In this document: one piece after another, positions 33,713-42,075 of the stretch
How positions within the stretch are numbered: position 1 is the first letter of the stretch
Layout of the letters: each line of letters begins with the position of its first letter
From: Candidatus Pseudomonas phytovorans
GTDB taxonomy: Bacteria > Pseudomonadota > Gammaproteobacteria > Pseudomonadales > Pseudomonadaceae
Direction of reading: 5' to 3'
NCBI GenBank assembly: GCA_029202525.1
Contig: CP119325.1
Coordinates: 5,368,001-5,432,000 of the forward strand
Length of the DNA: 64,000 bases
Notes under the pieces: model-generated
The model's database searches: none
Told to the model about the DNA's origin: nothing
Seen by the model: the letters and a program-made list of their open reading frames with translations, nothing else
Translations under genes and position numbers: made by a program

Positions 33713-34978
33713 ATGAAAAAAGTAATGCTCAAAACCTCCCTCGCCGTCACTGTCGCGCTGGCATCAAGCCAACTGCTCGCTGCGGGCTTCGCGCTCAACG
33801 AGCAAAGCATCAGTAGCATGGGGACAGGTTTCGCGGGACGTTCTTCTTCTGCCGAAGATGCCAGCACCGTGTTTGGCAACCCGGCCGGCATGTCCCGCCT
33901 CAAACGCGAACAAGTTACCGTGGGCGGCGCCGCCGTCATCGCCAAGTCCGACATCTCGGGCCGGGGCAGCAACCTCGGGGGGGAAACCGATGGTGACATG
34001 GTGCCTTTGGTTGGCGTACCCATGGGTTACTACGTCAAGCCGATCGACGACCACTGGAGCGTCGGCTTCGGTGTCTACGTACCGTTCGGCCTGGTGACCG
34101 ACTACGGCAGCGATGACGCTGCACGCTACTGGGGCAAGAAGAGCCACGTTGAAGTGGTGACCTTCCAGCCTACTGTCAGCTACGCATTCAACGACAAAGT
34201 CTCGATCGGTTTCGGCCCGACCATCAACCGCATCAAGGGCGAACTGGGCTCAAGCCTGATCAACCCGTTCACCCCGGGCCGCAACGACGGCGAAGTGAAG
34301 ATCAAGGGCGACGATACCGCCGTGGGTTACAACATCGGTATCCTGGTTCAGGCCACCGACAGCACCCGCCTCGGCCTGACCTACCACTCGATGGTCGACT
34401 ACAAGCTTGAGGGCAAGACTCGTGTCAGCACCCCGCTGATCGGGCCGTTCAACGGCAACAAGTTCGACGCCACCCTGAAGATCAAGACCCCAGAGTCGGT
34501 CGACTTCTCGGTCACTCATGAGCTTGACGATCAGTGGACCTTGTACGCAGGTAGCACCTGGACGCGCTGGAGCCGCCTGAAAGACATCACCGTACAGAAC
34601 GATGTACCCGGGCCGCTGGTAGGTTCTGCGTTCGAAACCATCAAGGAAGACCAGAACTGGCACGACACCTGGGCGCACGCCATTGGCGCGTCGTACAAGG
34701 TCAACAAGGAGTGGGTGCTGCGCACCGGCTTCACCGTCGACCAATCGCCGACCAACAACCACGACCGTTCGCCACGCATCCCGACTGGCGACCGCAAGGT
34801 GTTCAGCCTGGGTGCCGGCTGGAGCCCGAGCGACGACATGACCATCGACGTGGCCTACTCCTACCTGTGGGAAGAGGACACCAAGGTCAATCAGGTCAGC
34901 GCAACCAAAGGCAGCTACCAGGCCAAGTACGAGAACAGCGCTCACGGTATCGGTGCATCCCTCACCTACCGTTTCTGA
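33713..34978 (+). CDS. fadL: Outer-membrane long-chain fatty acid porin FadL family
   Basis: A 421-residue outer-membrane beta-barrel protein for uptake of long-chain fatty acids or other hydrophobic compounds. The signal peptide (MKKVMLKTSLAVTVALASS...LLA) is cleaved before AGFALNEQSISSMGTGFAGR. That segment is the plug and the S3-like N-terminal motif of FadL with the NPAGMSRL hallmark. The last residue is Phe (LTYRF), as needed for BAM insertion. Strong SD AAGGAG. Monocistronic with its own terminator. The symbol denotes the family; several paralogues are usual in P. putida. Confidence 0.9.
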   Translation: MKKVMLKTSLAVTVALASSQLLAAGFALNEQSISSMGTGFAGRSSSAEDASTVFGNPAGMSRLKREQVTVGGAAVIAKSDISGRGSNLGGETDGDMVPLVGVPMGYYVKPIDDHWSVGFGVYVPFGLVTDYGSDDAARYWGKKSHVEVVTFQPTVSYAFNDKVSIGFGPTINRIKGELGSSLINPFTPGRNDGEVKIKGDDTAVGYNIGILVQATDSTRLGLTYHSMVDYKLEGKTRVSTPLIGPFNGNKFDATLKIKTPESVDFSVTHELDDQWTLYAGSTWTRWSRLKDITVQNDVPGPLVGSAFETIKEDQNWHDTWAHAIGASYKVNKEWVLRTGFTVDQSPTNNHDRSPRIPTGDRKVFSLGAGWSPSDDMTIDVAYSYLWEEDTKVNQVSATKGSYQAKYENSAHGIGASLTYRF

Positions 34979-34993
34979 TTCGTACGTACCCCC

Positions 34994-35021
34994 GAAAAAC
35001 CGCCCTCGTGGCGGTTTTTTC
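34994..35021 (+). terminator. Terminator of fadL
   Basis: AAAAACCGCC and GGCGGTTTTTT around CTCGT, 16 bp after the stop codon. Its 3' end touches the stop codon of the convergent LysR gene. Confidence 0.92.
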
Positions 35022-35949
35022 ATACTTGTACCTGCCAACTTTCCCCCAGGCATTCCCGTAGATACTCCATGAACACACGCACTTTCGCGGTCATGGCGAA
35101 ACGGTCGGCCAGGCACAGGTAGATATCCATCGGTTCGGTCTGGGCATAGGCCTGGCCACTGTCGCTGTACTCGAACAACGGCACCAGCGCACCGCTAGCC
35201 AGGTGCGGTCGCACAATGAACTCGGCCAGGCGAGTGATGCCGCCATCGTGCAGCGCCATCTGGGTCAGCGCGTCAATGTCGTCGCTGATCAACACGCTGC
35301 CGAACTCCGCCTCAAAGCGCAGCCCATCGCGCATAAACCCCCAGCGCAGAAACCGCCCATCCACCGGGTAGCGGAACACCAGACAACGGTGATCGCGCAA
35401 TGCCTCGGGCGAGGCCGGCAACCCCGCGCTGTGCAAGTACCCGGGCGAGGCACAGCAAACAAACGGGATACGGGCGATGTGCCGGGCCAACAGCTGGTCT
35501 TCCAGTTGCGGGGCGATGCGCAAGCTCACGTCGACGTCTTCACGGGCGTGGTTAACCCGGCGATCAGTCGTTACCAACTCTATCGAAAGCAGTGGGTAGC
35601 GGGCGCTGAAAGCGGGTATGAGTGGCGCCAGCACGTGGCGGCCAAAAGCGGATGTGGAGGCAATGCAAAGCCGCCCCTGCGGTTCACTGTCTGGCGTAGT
35701 GACGGCTTGCTCGGCCAGAGCCAGGTCACGCTCGATATGCCGGACGCGCTCGTAATACTGAGTACCTGCCGGCGTCAGCGCCATGCTGCGGGTGGTACGA
35801 CTGAGCAGGCGCACCTGCAGGTGGCCCTCCAGCCGTGCCAGGTTCTGGCTGACCGCTGCCGGGCTAAGGCCCAGGTTACGGGCGCCGGCGGCGATGCTGC
35901 CGGCCTCGACCACCTTGATGAAGCTGCGGATGGCGTTGAGCAAGTCCAT
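35020..35949 (-). CDS. LysR-family transcriptional regulator (DsdC/aaeR-like group)
   Basis: A 309-residue LysR regulator with N-terminal HTH (MDLLNAIRSFIKVVEAGSIA; LSPAAVSQNLARLEGHLQVR) and effector domain (GRLCIASTSAFGRHVLAPLI). It belongs to the large clade whose members begin with MDxLxAxxxFVxVVExGS and often control an adjacent divergent gene. The divergent neighbour is a DUF2798 membrane protein, and a palindrome lies in the 114-bp spacer between them. Confidence 0.88.
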   Translation of the reverse strand: MDLLNAIRSFIKVVEAGSIAAGARNLGLSPAAVSQNLARLEGHLQVRLLSRTTRSMALTPAGTQYYERVRHIERDLALAEQAVTTPDSEPQGRLCIASTSAFGRHVLAPLIPAFSARYPLLSIELVTTDRRVNHAREDVDVSLRIAPQLEDQLLARHIARIPFVCCASPGYLHSAGLPASPEALRDHRCLVFRYPVDGRFLRWGFMRDGLRFEAEFGSVLISDDIDALTQMALHDGGITRLAEFIVRPHLASGALVPLFEYSDSGQAYAQTEPMDIYLCLADRFAMTAKVRVFMEYLRECLGESWQVQV

Positions 35950-35961
35950 GGTAGAGCTCTG

Positions 35962-35975
35962 GATTCGTAAGAATC
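35962..35975. promoter_or_regulatory. LysR operator candidate
   Basis: GATTC-GTAA-GAATC, a perfect 5-bp-arm palindrome, lies 13 bp upstream of the LysR start and just before a TTTATAAAG AT-rich box reading towards the DUF2798 gene. Position fits a LysR autoregulatory/activation site. Confidence 0.5.
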
Positions 35976-36063
35976 TCTTTATAAAGAACTCAGTATGCCG
36001 GGTCTACAGCTGCGACAGACTGGGTTGCTAACCTGCGCCTCCACTCAACTTTCAGGAGTTCGC

Positions 36064-36324
36064 ATGAGCAACCTGTCCCAGTCGCGCAGCCGAAGAAAAT
36101 TGCACCCAGGTGCCACGCCTTACGTTTTTGCTTTTTTCATGTCGTCGATCATGGCGCTATTGATGTGCTTCGTGATCACGGCGGCGAATGCAGGGGTGAC
36201 CCCGGAGTACCTGAGCAACGTGCTGAAGGCCTATCAACTGGCGATGCCAGTGGCCTTCGTGTGTGTGTTGATGGTGAGGCCGGTGGTGGTCAGGTTGGTG
36301 GCCATTACCGTACACGCAAAGTGA
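36064..36324 (+). CDS. DUF2798 small membrane protein
   Basis: An 86-residue protein with two hydrophobic helices (FAFFMSSIMALLMCFVITAA and MPVAFVCVLMVRPVVVRLVA) joined by a short loop, the DUF2798 layout. AGGAGTTCGC precedes the ATG, so the start is 36064 and not the upstream in-frame codon. It is divergent from, and probably controlled by, the LysR gene. Function unknown. Confidence 0.82.
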   Translation: MSNLSQSRSRRKLHPGATPYVFAFFMSSIMALLMCFVITAANAGVTPEYLSNVLKAYQLAMPVAFVCVLMVRPVVVRLVAITVHAK

Positions 36325-36353
36325 ATTAGCCCACCACAGCCCCACCGTTGCCG

Positions 36354-36433
36354 TTGATCTTGATCTTGATCTTGATCTTGATCTTGATCTTGATCTTGAT
36401 CTTGATCTTGATCTTGATCTTGATCTTGATCTT
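36354..36433. repeat. Tandem hexamer repeat (TTGATC)13
   Basis: Thirteen perfect copies of TTGATC plus two bases, starting 30 bp after the DUF2798 stop. No coding frame uses it. The perfect repetition implies recent slippage and likely length variation between strains. Confidence 0.97.
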
Positions 36434-36434
36434 C

Positions 36435-36705
36435 GCGACTTCAGGAGGCTGAACGCAGGTCTTGCGGAGGGAGGTGACGGGCATGGATGCCCGTCAAGCG
36501 CTGGGCCCCAGGATGGGGCCTGCAGCGCGGTCCTCCCGGGAGCAAGGCCGGAGTGAGGGAACCCCGGAGCGCAGCGTAGGGGCCGGATGACGGGAGCGCA
36601 GCCTTTTTTGGTTACTTTTTGGGGCGTTTGCCAAAAAGTGACTCGCCGTAAGGGCGAAAAGGTGAGTAAGCGTCACCACCGCAAATGAGAGCTTTCGCTA
36701 CATCA
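36435..36705. repeat. Dispersed pseudomonad intergenic repeat
   Basis: About 270 bp without a credible gene. It contains GGTTACTTTTTGG and CCAAAAAGTGAC as an imperfect inverted repeat (36609-36654) and then CGCCGTAAGGGCGAAA. I recognise this wording as a repeat found many times in P. putida and P. fluorescens genomes, often after short tandem repeats. GACGGGCAT-GG-ATGCCCGTC (36477-36496) is another hairpin. Copy number needs a genome search. Confidence 0.65.
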
Positions 36706-36733
36706 AAACCCAAGCTTAAGCTTTTCAAACGGT

Positions 36734-37285
36734 TCACTGGTGCGAGGCGATAGCCTTCTCAATGGCCGCACGAAACTCCGGATCATCCGGCTTCGTCAGG
36801 CTGGAGAAATTACCAATCACCTTGCCCTTACGATCCACAACATACTTGTAGAAATTCCACTTGGGCGCACTGCTCTGGCTAGCCAGCTCAGCGAACAGCG
36901 GTATCGCATCCTTGCCCCGCACCGCCTGCGTCTTGGTCATGGTGAAGGTAACGCCATAGTTGGCATAGCAAACCTTGGCAGTCTGCGCACTGTCAGCATC
37001 TTCCTGCTTGAAATCATTAGACGGCACACCAAGCATCTCCAGGCCTTGCCCGTGATACTCCTTGTACGTCGACTCAAGCCCCTCGAACTGCGGAGCAAAA
37101 CCACAATAACTGGCCGTATTGACCACCACCAACGGCTTCCCGGCAAAGCGCTGGCACAGGTCGACCTGCCCCTTGCCACGCAATTCCGGCAAGCTACCCT
37201 GCAACAACGCCGGGCAATCAGCAGCCCAGCTCGATGTGCTGGCAAGCACGGCCAACAACGGCACTGTCAACCAATGAGCACGCAT
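36734..37285 (-). CDS. Glutathione peroxidase family protein, exported
   Basis: A 183-residue thioredoxin-fold peroxidase with an N-terminal signal peptide (MRAHWLTVPLLAVLASTSSW, cleaved before ADCPA). The peroxidatic Cys is in VVNTASYCGFAPQFEGLE; the family Gln and Trp are represented by the VPSNDF loop and KWNFYKYVVDR. A further Cys (KVCYANYG) could act as resolving residue, making it thioredoxin-dependent like many bacterial members. It reduces peroxides in the periplasm. AGGAGA precedes the ATG. Confidence 0.92.
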   Translation of the reverse strand: MRAHWLTVPLLAVLASTSSWAADCPALLQGSLPELRGKGQVDLCQRFAGKPLVVVNTASYCGFAPQFEGLESTYKEYHGQGLEMLGVPSNDFKQEDADSAQTAKVCYANYGVTFTMTKTQAVRGKDAIPLFAELASQSSAPKWNFYKYVVDRKGKVIGNFSSLTKPDDPEFRAAIEKAIASHQ

Positions 37286-37331
37286 GATTCGTTTCTCCTA
37301 GCAGGCAATCCTTGAGCTTGCAGGGTAGCGC

Positions 37332-37454
37332 CTAACAAACACCCATGCCCAGTTGCATCAACGCCATCCCGCCCTTGTGCCAGCCCCACCACGCCAGCGC
37401 CAGCAGCACCAGCGCGCCAAGGGCCAGCAACCCGCGAGTCAGGTAGCGGTTCAT
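37332..37454 (-). CDS. 40-residue single-helix membrane peptide coupled to MFS gene
   Basis: A short gene whose ATG overlaps the TGA of the upstream MFS gene (ATGA). The peptide starts MNRYLTRGLLALGALVLLAL and ends GMALMQLGMGVC. It has a basic N-terminus, one hydrophobic helix rich in Leu and Ala, a WWGW cluster and a C-terminal Cys. The ATGA coupling, basic start and perfect hydrophobic helix argue that it is real despite its size. It could be an accessory subunit of the transporter, by analogy with KdpF- or AcrZ-like peptides; that is inference. I do not recognise a named family. Confidence 0.65.
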   Translation of the reverse strand: MNRYLTRGLLALGALVLLALAWWGWHKGGMALMQLGMGVC

Positions 37455-38653
37455 GCGGCCTGGGCCTGCAGGCGGGCGACCGGGCGTTCGCGCACCGGCC
37501 AGTTCAGCGCGGCAGCCAACAGGCTGAGCAGGATGGAAATCTGCCAGACCAGGTCGTAGCTGCCGGTGCGGTCATAGACCACCCCGCCCAACCAGCCACC
37601 CAGGAAGGCACCCAACTGGTGGAACAGGAAAACGATACCGCCGAGCATCGACAGGTTACGCACCCCGAACAGCGTAGCCACGGTGCCATTGGTCAGCGGC
37701 ACCGTGGACAACCACAACAGGCCCATGGCGATGCCGAACAGGTAGGCGCTGAACTCGCTCACCGGCGCCCAGATGAACAGCACGATCACCACCGCACGCA
37801 GCAGGTACAACCCGGTCAGCAGGCGCGGCTTGGACATGCGACCACCCAGCCAGCCAGCCGTGAAAGTGCCCACGATATTGAACAGGCCGACCAACGCCAG
37901 CACCGTGGTACCGGTGCTCGCAGCCAGGTGCTGGTCAACCAGATAGGCCGGCAGATGCACGCCAATGAACACTACCTGGAAACCACACACGAAAAAGCCC
38001 AGTGCCAGCAACCAGAAACCGGAATGCGAACACGCCTCGCGCAGTGCCTGCCCCAAGGTCTGGTCGGCGCCATGACTGGGCAGCGGGCGGTCGCGCAGTA
38101 GGCCGACGAAGGGCACGATAAACGCCACCATCAGCCCCAGCACCAGCAACGCGGCCGACCAACCCAGCCACTGGATCAGGCCAAGGGTGCCCGGCAGCAT
38201 GGCGAACTGGCCAAACGAACCGGCGGCGCTGGCAATGCCCATGGCCATGCTGCGCTTCTCTGCCGGCACCGCACGCCCGACCACACCGAGGATGACCGAA
38301 AACGACGTGCCGGACAGGCCGATGCCGATCAGCAAGCCGGCACTGAGCGACAACGACCAGGCAGAGTCTGCCATGCCCATGAAGATCAAGCCGACGGCGT
38401 AAAGAATGCCGCCAATGATCACCACCCGTGCCGCCCCCATACGGTCGGCCAAGGCACCGGCGAACGGTTGCGCCAGCCCCCAGATCAGGTTCTGCAAGGC
38501 AATGGCAAAGGCGAACACCTCACGCCCCCAGCCAAAATCGGCGCTCATCGGTGCCAGAAACAGGCCAAAGCCGTGCCGCACACCCAAGGACAGCGCAAGG
38601 ATCAAAGCCGCCCCCACCAATACCCACCCGCTGGTTCGCCACACCGAAGTCAT
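37451..38653 (-). CDS. MFS transporter
   Basis: A 400-residue, 12-helix inner-membrane transporter. It starts MTSVWRTSGWVLVGAALILA and has the loop 2-3 motif GALADRMGAARVV and the repeat GWLGGRMSKPRLL. The family resembles monocarboxylate/oxalate-formate-type MFS proteins (GVRHGFGLFLAPMSADFGWG in helix 1). GGAG lies nine bases before the ATG at 38653, so this start is chosen over 38671. It lies 64 bp downstream of a MarR gene in the same direction, with a MarR operator candidate between them. Confidence 0.87.
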   Translation of the reverse strand: MTSVWRTSGWVLVGAALILALSLGVRHGFGLFLAPMSADFGWGREVFAFAIALQNLIWGLAQPFAGALADRMGAARVVIIGGILYAVGLIFMGMADSAWSLSLSAGLLIGIGLSGTSFSVILGVVGRAVPAEKRSMAMGIASAAGSFGQFAMLPGTLGLIQWLGWSAALLVLGLMVAFIVPFVGLLRDRPLPSHGADQTLGQALREACSHSGFWLLALGFFVCGFQVVFIGVHLPAYLVDQHLAASTGTTVLALVGLFNIVGTFTAGWLGGRMSKPRLLTGLYLLRAVVIVLFIWAPVSEFSAYLFGIAMGLLWLSTVPLTNGTVATLFGVRNLSMLGGIVFLFHQLGAFLGGWLGGVVYDRTGSYDLVWQISILLSLLAAALNWPVRERPVARLQAQAA

Positions 38654-38685
38654 TGTCGTTATCTCCAGCACATCGCAAGGTTTTT

Positions 38686-38701
38686 GCGGGTATATACCCG
38701 C
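38686..38701. promoter_or_regulatory. MarR operator candidate upstream of MFS gene
   Basis: GCGGGTATATACCCGC, a perfect 16-bp palindrome, between the marR stop and the MFS start. The core recurs upstream of marR. Confidence 0.75.
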
Positions 38702-38717
38702 TTATAGTCGTATCAAT

Positions 38718-39122
38718 TCAGGCCAGCTGGCCCAGCAAACGCACCAGCTCATCGCGCTGCCCTTCACCCAATCGCTCCACCAGCTCAACCTGCGCTTGTT
38801 CCCAGGCCGGATGCGCCGCACGCAGCAGTTTTGTACCGGCCTCGGTCAACAGCACCACGCGGTTGCGCTGGTCGTTGCCATCGGCCAGTACCACCAGCCC
38901 TTGGGCCTCCAGCACCCGCAGGTTGCGGCCCAAGGTACTGCGCTCCAGGCCCATGGCCTCGGCCAGGGTGGTGATACTGGGGCGGTCGAGCCGTTGCAGG
39001 TGCCTTAGCAGGGAAAACTGCGCGACATTGACCCCGAAGCCGGCAAGGGCTTCGTCGTAATGCCGGCTCACCCCACGGGCGGCACGACGCAAATGGGTGC
39101 AGATGCATTCACTGGTCAGCAT
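38718..39122 (-). CDS. MarR-family transcriptional regulator
   Basis: A 134-residue winged-helix regulator: N-terminal helix with SECICTHLRRAARGVSRHYD, DNA-binding helix ITTLAEAMGLERSTLGRNLR, and wing GLVVLADGNDQRNRVVLLT. The conserved D-x-R of the wing is present as DQR. It probably represses itself and the downstream MFS gene, as both have the same operator-like sequence. Ligand unknown. Confidence 0.9.
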   Translation of the reverse strand: MLTSECICTHLRRAARGVSRHYDEALAGFGVNVAQFSLLRHLQRLDRPSITTLAEAMGLERSTLGRNLRVLEAQGLVVLADGNDQRNRVVLLTEAGTKLLRAAHPAWEQAQVELVERLGEGQRDELVRLLGQLA

Positions 39123-39127
39123 GGATA

Positions 39128-39143
39128 CGTGTATATACCCGCG
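39128..39143. promoter_or_regulatory. MarR operator candidate upstream of marR
   Basis: CGTGTATATACCCGCG lies 6 bp before the marR start codon. It shares the 12-base core GTATATACCCGC with the palindrome at 38686-38701, which makes an autoregulatory site likely. Confidence 0.7.
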
Positions 39144-39213
39144 TCATGAGTGTTGCAAGAGGTTTCACGGCTGCGCCACAGAATGCGCGCATGCTTTGGG
39201 ATTTGGACTGACA

Positions 39214-39936
39214 TCAAAGGCCAAGCGCCAATCCAAGCACGACGCTTAGTTCCAGCAACTCCAGCAACGCACCAGCGGTATCACCGGTGGTCCCACCAAG
39301 GCGCCGGCACATCAGATGCCGCAACCAGGCAAACACCGCCAGCGCCAGCGCCACGCCCCATCCACCCAAGACCAGACAGAAAAACGCACTGCCCAGCAGC
39401 ACCCAACCGGCTGTGCGCCGGGGCAAATGCTCGGCTAGAGCTTGGCCCAACCCGCCGGGCCGCACATAAGGTGTACAGAGGAACAGGCCCAACATGGCCG
39501 CCCGCCCGATCAGGGGAGCCAACAGCAACTGCACGCCGATGCCCTGCTCTACCAGTACCCACAGGGCACAGAACTTGAGCAGCAGCACCAGCACCAGAGT
39601 GACAACGGCAATCGGCCCGCTACGCGGGTCTTTCATGATCTGCAGGGTACGCTCCCGATCACCGAAGCCGCCTAGCCACGCATCAGCGCTGTCGGCCAGG
39701 CCATCCAGGTGCAAGGCGCCACTGAGCACTACCCACAACGTCAGCAGCAAAGCAGCATGCAACGGCGCCGGCGTACCTTGCAGCAGGGCGCTGGCCAGCC
39801 ACAGCAGCAACCCGAACAACAGCCCGACCAGCGGGTAGAACAGCAGCGAACGCCCCAGCTCGCGCGGTGCCGGCATGCCCGGCAGGCTCACCGGCAAGCT
39901 GCTGAGAAACTGCAAGGCAATCCAGAACGGTAACAT
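39214..39936 (-). CDS. cobS: Adenosylcobinamide-GDP ribazoletransferase CobS (CobV)
   Basis: A 240-residue polytopic membrane enzyme joining alpha-ribazole to adenosylcobinamide-GDP, the last assembly step of the coenzyme. Family motifs are LPFWIALQFLSSLPV at the start, LSGALHLDGLADSADAWLGG (catalytic acidic cluster) and GRAAMLGLF. It is the last gene of the cob operon, 1 bp from cobC. Confidence 0.95.
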   Translation of the reverse strand: MLPFWIALQFLSSLPVSLPGMPAPRELGRSLLFYPLVGLLFGLLLWLASALLQGTPAPLHAALLLTLWVVLSGALHLDGLADSADAWLGGFGDRERTLQIMKDPRSGPIAVVTLVLVLLLKFCALWVLVEQGIGVQLLLAPLIGRAAMLGLFLCTPYVRPGGLGQALAEHLPRRTAGWVLLGSAFFCLVLGGWGVALALAVFAWLRHLMCRRLGGTTGDTAGALLELLELSVVLGLALGL

Positions 39937-39937
39937 T

Positions 39938-40504
39938 TCAGTGATCCTCGGCCAGTTGACCGTCGTCCCCCATCACCAGCCGCACCAGCGCCCCATGCCC
40001 GACTTCAACCTGCAAGAGCTGCTCCTTCGGCAAGCCACGTGCCCGGGCCAGCAACAATCGCATCACACCGCCATGGGTGACCAGCAGCACCCGCTTGCCG
40101 GCATGCTGGCGGCTCAAACCCTCGACAGCGGTCAGCACCCGCTCGGCAAATGCCTGCACCGGTTCGCCATTGGGCGGGGTGTAGCCGTAGGGGTCCGCCC
40201 AGAAGCGCCCCAGTGCATCCGCCTGGTCTTCCATGATCTGCGCCGCGCTACGGCCTTCCCAGTCGCCGAAATGCAGCTCTTGCAAACCTGCTTCACGCTG
40301 CACGGGCAAACCAAGCCGCCCACCCAGTTCGTCGGCAAACCGCGCACAACGCTGCAACGGCGAACTGATCAGCACCTGCCACGGGCCGGCTTCGGCCACG
40401 GCGCTGCGCATCTGCGCCCAGCCCTTGTCAGTGAGGGCATCATCGAGGCTGCCGCGCAGGCCGCCCTGTTCTGTTTCGCCGTGGCGCAGCAGGTCGAGGA
40501 TCAT
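39938..40504 (-). CDS. cobC: Alpha-ribazole-5'-phosphate phosphatase, CobC family
   Basis: A 188-residue histidine phosphatase: RHG motif LLRHGETEQGG at the start, second catalytic His in THGGVMRLL, and Glu in LQELHFGDWEGRSA. It removes the phosphate from alpha-ribazole-phosphate or the coenzyme phosphate. Overlaps the end of cobT by 4 bp. Note that in P. denitrificans nomenclature cobC names a different gene (the decarboxylase here called cobD). Confidence 0.92.
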   Translation of the reverse strand: MILDLLRHGETEQGGLRGSLDDALTDKGWAQMRSAVAEAGPWQVLISSPLQRCARFADELGGRLGLPVQREAGLQELHFGDWEGRSAAQIMEDQADALGRFWADPYGYTPPNGEPVQAFAERVLTAVEGLSRQHAGKRVLLVTHGGVMRLLLARARGLPKEQLLQVEVGHGALVRLVMGDDGQLAEDH

Positions 40505-41556
40505 GCCGGGCGGTCCGCCACAGCGGCTTCGGCAAAGGTCGCCATCTGCCCGTGCAGCGCACAGGCCAGGCGCAACAGCGGCACGGCCAGCGCAGCGCCA
40601 CTGCCCTCACCCAGGCGCAGGCCCAGCGCCAATAGCGGCTCTGCCTGCAATGCCTCCAGCAAAGCCTTGTGCCCAGGCTCCGCGCCTTGATGGGCAAACA
40701 GCAACCATGCCCGGCACTGCGGATTGAGGCGCACCGCCGCCAGGGCGGCAACACTGCAAATGAAGCCGTCCACCAGCACTGCGACCCCTGCCTGTGCGCA
40801 GCCGATGTAGGCGCCGGCCAAGGCAGCGATCTCAAAGCCGCCAACACAACCCAGTGCCTGCAATGGGTCTGCGGCCTGCAGGCCGTGCAGGCTCAGCGCC
40901 CGCTCGATGACCTCGGCCTTGTGCTGCACACCCGCGTTGTCCAGGCCGGTGCCCGGGCCGCTCAACTCAGCAGGCGGGCAGCCCAAGAGGACGCTGGCCA
41001 AGGCAGCGGCGGCCGTGGTGTTGCCAATACCCATCTCGCCGCCGATGAACAGCTGCGCGCCCTGTTCGGCGGCGCGCAATGCACTGTCACGGCCTGCCTG
41101 CAAGGCAGCTTGCGACTGCGCCTCGGTCATCGCTGGCTGACGGGCGAAGTTGGCCGTGCCGGCACCCAGGCGCAGATGGCGCACACCAGGCAGTTCCAGA
41201 TGAGAGTCGATGGTGCCCAGATCGACCACCTCAAGGCTGGCCTTCAGCTCGCCCGCCAACACGCTGATAGCCGCACCACCGCCGACGAAGTTGCGCAGCA
41301 TCTGCCCGGTCACCGCCTGGGGGTAGGCCGAGATACCTTCTTCGACCACACCGTGGTCACCGGCAAAAATGCTGATGGCAACCTGGTCCAGGGTTGGCCG
41401 CTCACGCCCTTGCAGGCCCGCCAGCTGAATGGCCAGGCCTTCCAGCTGGCCGAGTGAACCGGCAGGTTTGGTCAGCTGTTGCTGACGGGCGCGGGCCTGG
41501 TCCATGGCAGCGATATCGAGGGGTTGGCAGGCGTCACGCCACCAGGCTTGAGTCAT
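40501..41556 (-). CDS. cobT: Nicotinate-nucleotide-DMB phosphoribosyltransferase CobT
   Basis: A 351-residue enzyme making alpha-ribazole-5'-phosphate from dimethylbenzimidazole (supplied by BluB in the same operon) and nicotinate mononucleotide. Motifs include KPAGSLGQLEGLAIQLAGLQ, IFAGDHGVVEEGISAYP, GGEMGIGNTTAAAAL and the catalytic Glu region near LRLGEGSGAALAVPLL. Its start overlaps cobU by 4 bp. Confidence 0.95.
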   Translation of the reverse strand: MTQAWWRDACQPLDIAAMDQARARQQQLTKPAGSLGQLEGLAIQLAGLQGRERPTLDQVAISIFAGDHGVVEEGISAYPQAVTGQMLRNFVGGGAAISVLAGELKASLEVVDLGTIDSHLELPGVRHLRLGAGTANFARQPAMTEAQSQAALQAGRDSALRAAEQGAQLFIGGEMGIGNTTAAAALASVLLGCPPAELSGPGTGLDNAGVQHKAEVIERALSLHGLQAADPLQALGCVGGFEIAALAGAYIGCAQAGVAVLVDGFICSVAALAAVRLNPQCRAWLLFAHQGAEPGHKALLEALQAEPLLALGLRLGEGSGAALAVPLLRLACALHGQMATFAEAAVADRPA

Positions 41557-42074
41557 AGTGCAGGTCCTTTGAGCATTAAGGGCAGGCCGGCCACAGTCAG
41601 CACCACGCGCTGGCAGCGTTCGGCCACGGCCTGGTGCAGCCAGCCGGCCAAATCGACATAGCGGCGGGTCAGTTCGCCCATGGGCACCACGCCCAGGCCG
41701 GTTTCGTTGCTGACCAGAATGAGGGTGCCAGGCAACTGCTCCAGGCAGGCCAGCAGGGCGTCACGCTCCTCGGCCAGGCGTTGGTCGTCTTCGAGCATCA
41801 GCAGGTTGGTCAGCCACAACGTCAGGCAGTCCACCAGCAAGCAACGCCCTTCGGCCGCTTCGGCGCGCAGTACTGCGGCCAGGGCCAGCGGTTCTTCGAT
41901 CAGCCCCCAGTCAGCGGGACGGCGCTGGCGGTGCAGCGACACGCGTTCGTTCATTTCACCATCCAGCGGCTGGCTGGTGGCGATGTAGGTCACGGGCTGG
42001 CCACTGGCGCTGGCCAGTTGTTCGGCCAGGCGGCTCTTGCCGGAGCGGGCGCCACCGAGGATCAGGCTGTGCAT
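41553..42074 (-). CDS. cobU: Adenosylcobinamide kinase / guanylyltransferase CobU (CobP)
   Basis: A 173-residue bifunctional enzyme that phosphorylates adenosylcobinamide and transfers GMP to it. P-loop GGARSGKSRLAEQLA is at the N-terminus, YIATSQPLDGEMNERVSLH holds the guanylylated His, and VDCLTLWLTNLL is the second motif. The start is one base from the cobQ stop. The open frame upstream of this ATG is shadow sequence of cobQ. Confidence 0.95.
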   Translation of the reverse strand: MHSLILGGARSGKSRLAEQLASASGQPVTYIATSQPLDGEMNERVSLHRQRRPADWGLIEEPLALAAVLRAEAAEGRCLLVDCLTLWLTNLLMLEDDQRLAEERDALLACLEQLPGTLILVSNETGLGVVPMGELTRRYVDLAGWLHQAVAERCQRVVLTVAGLPLMLKGPAL

Positions 42075-42075
42075 G

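Noticed and set aside
36494..36679. 61-codon frame on the minus strand starting MVTLTHLFALTASHF
   Set aside because: It lies entirely in the dispersed intergenic repeat. Such frames recur with the repeat in pseudomonads and are not conserved as proteins.
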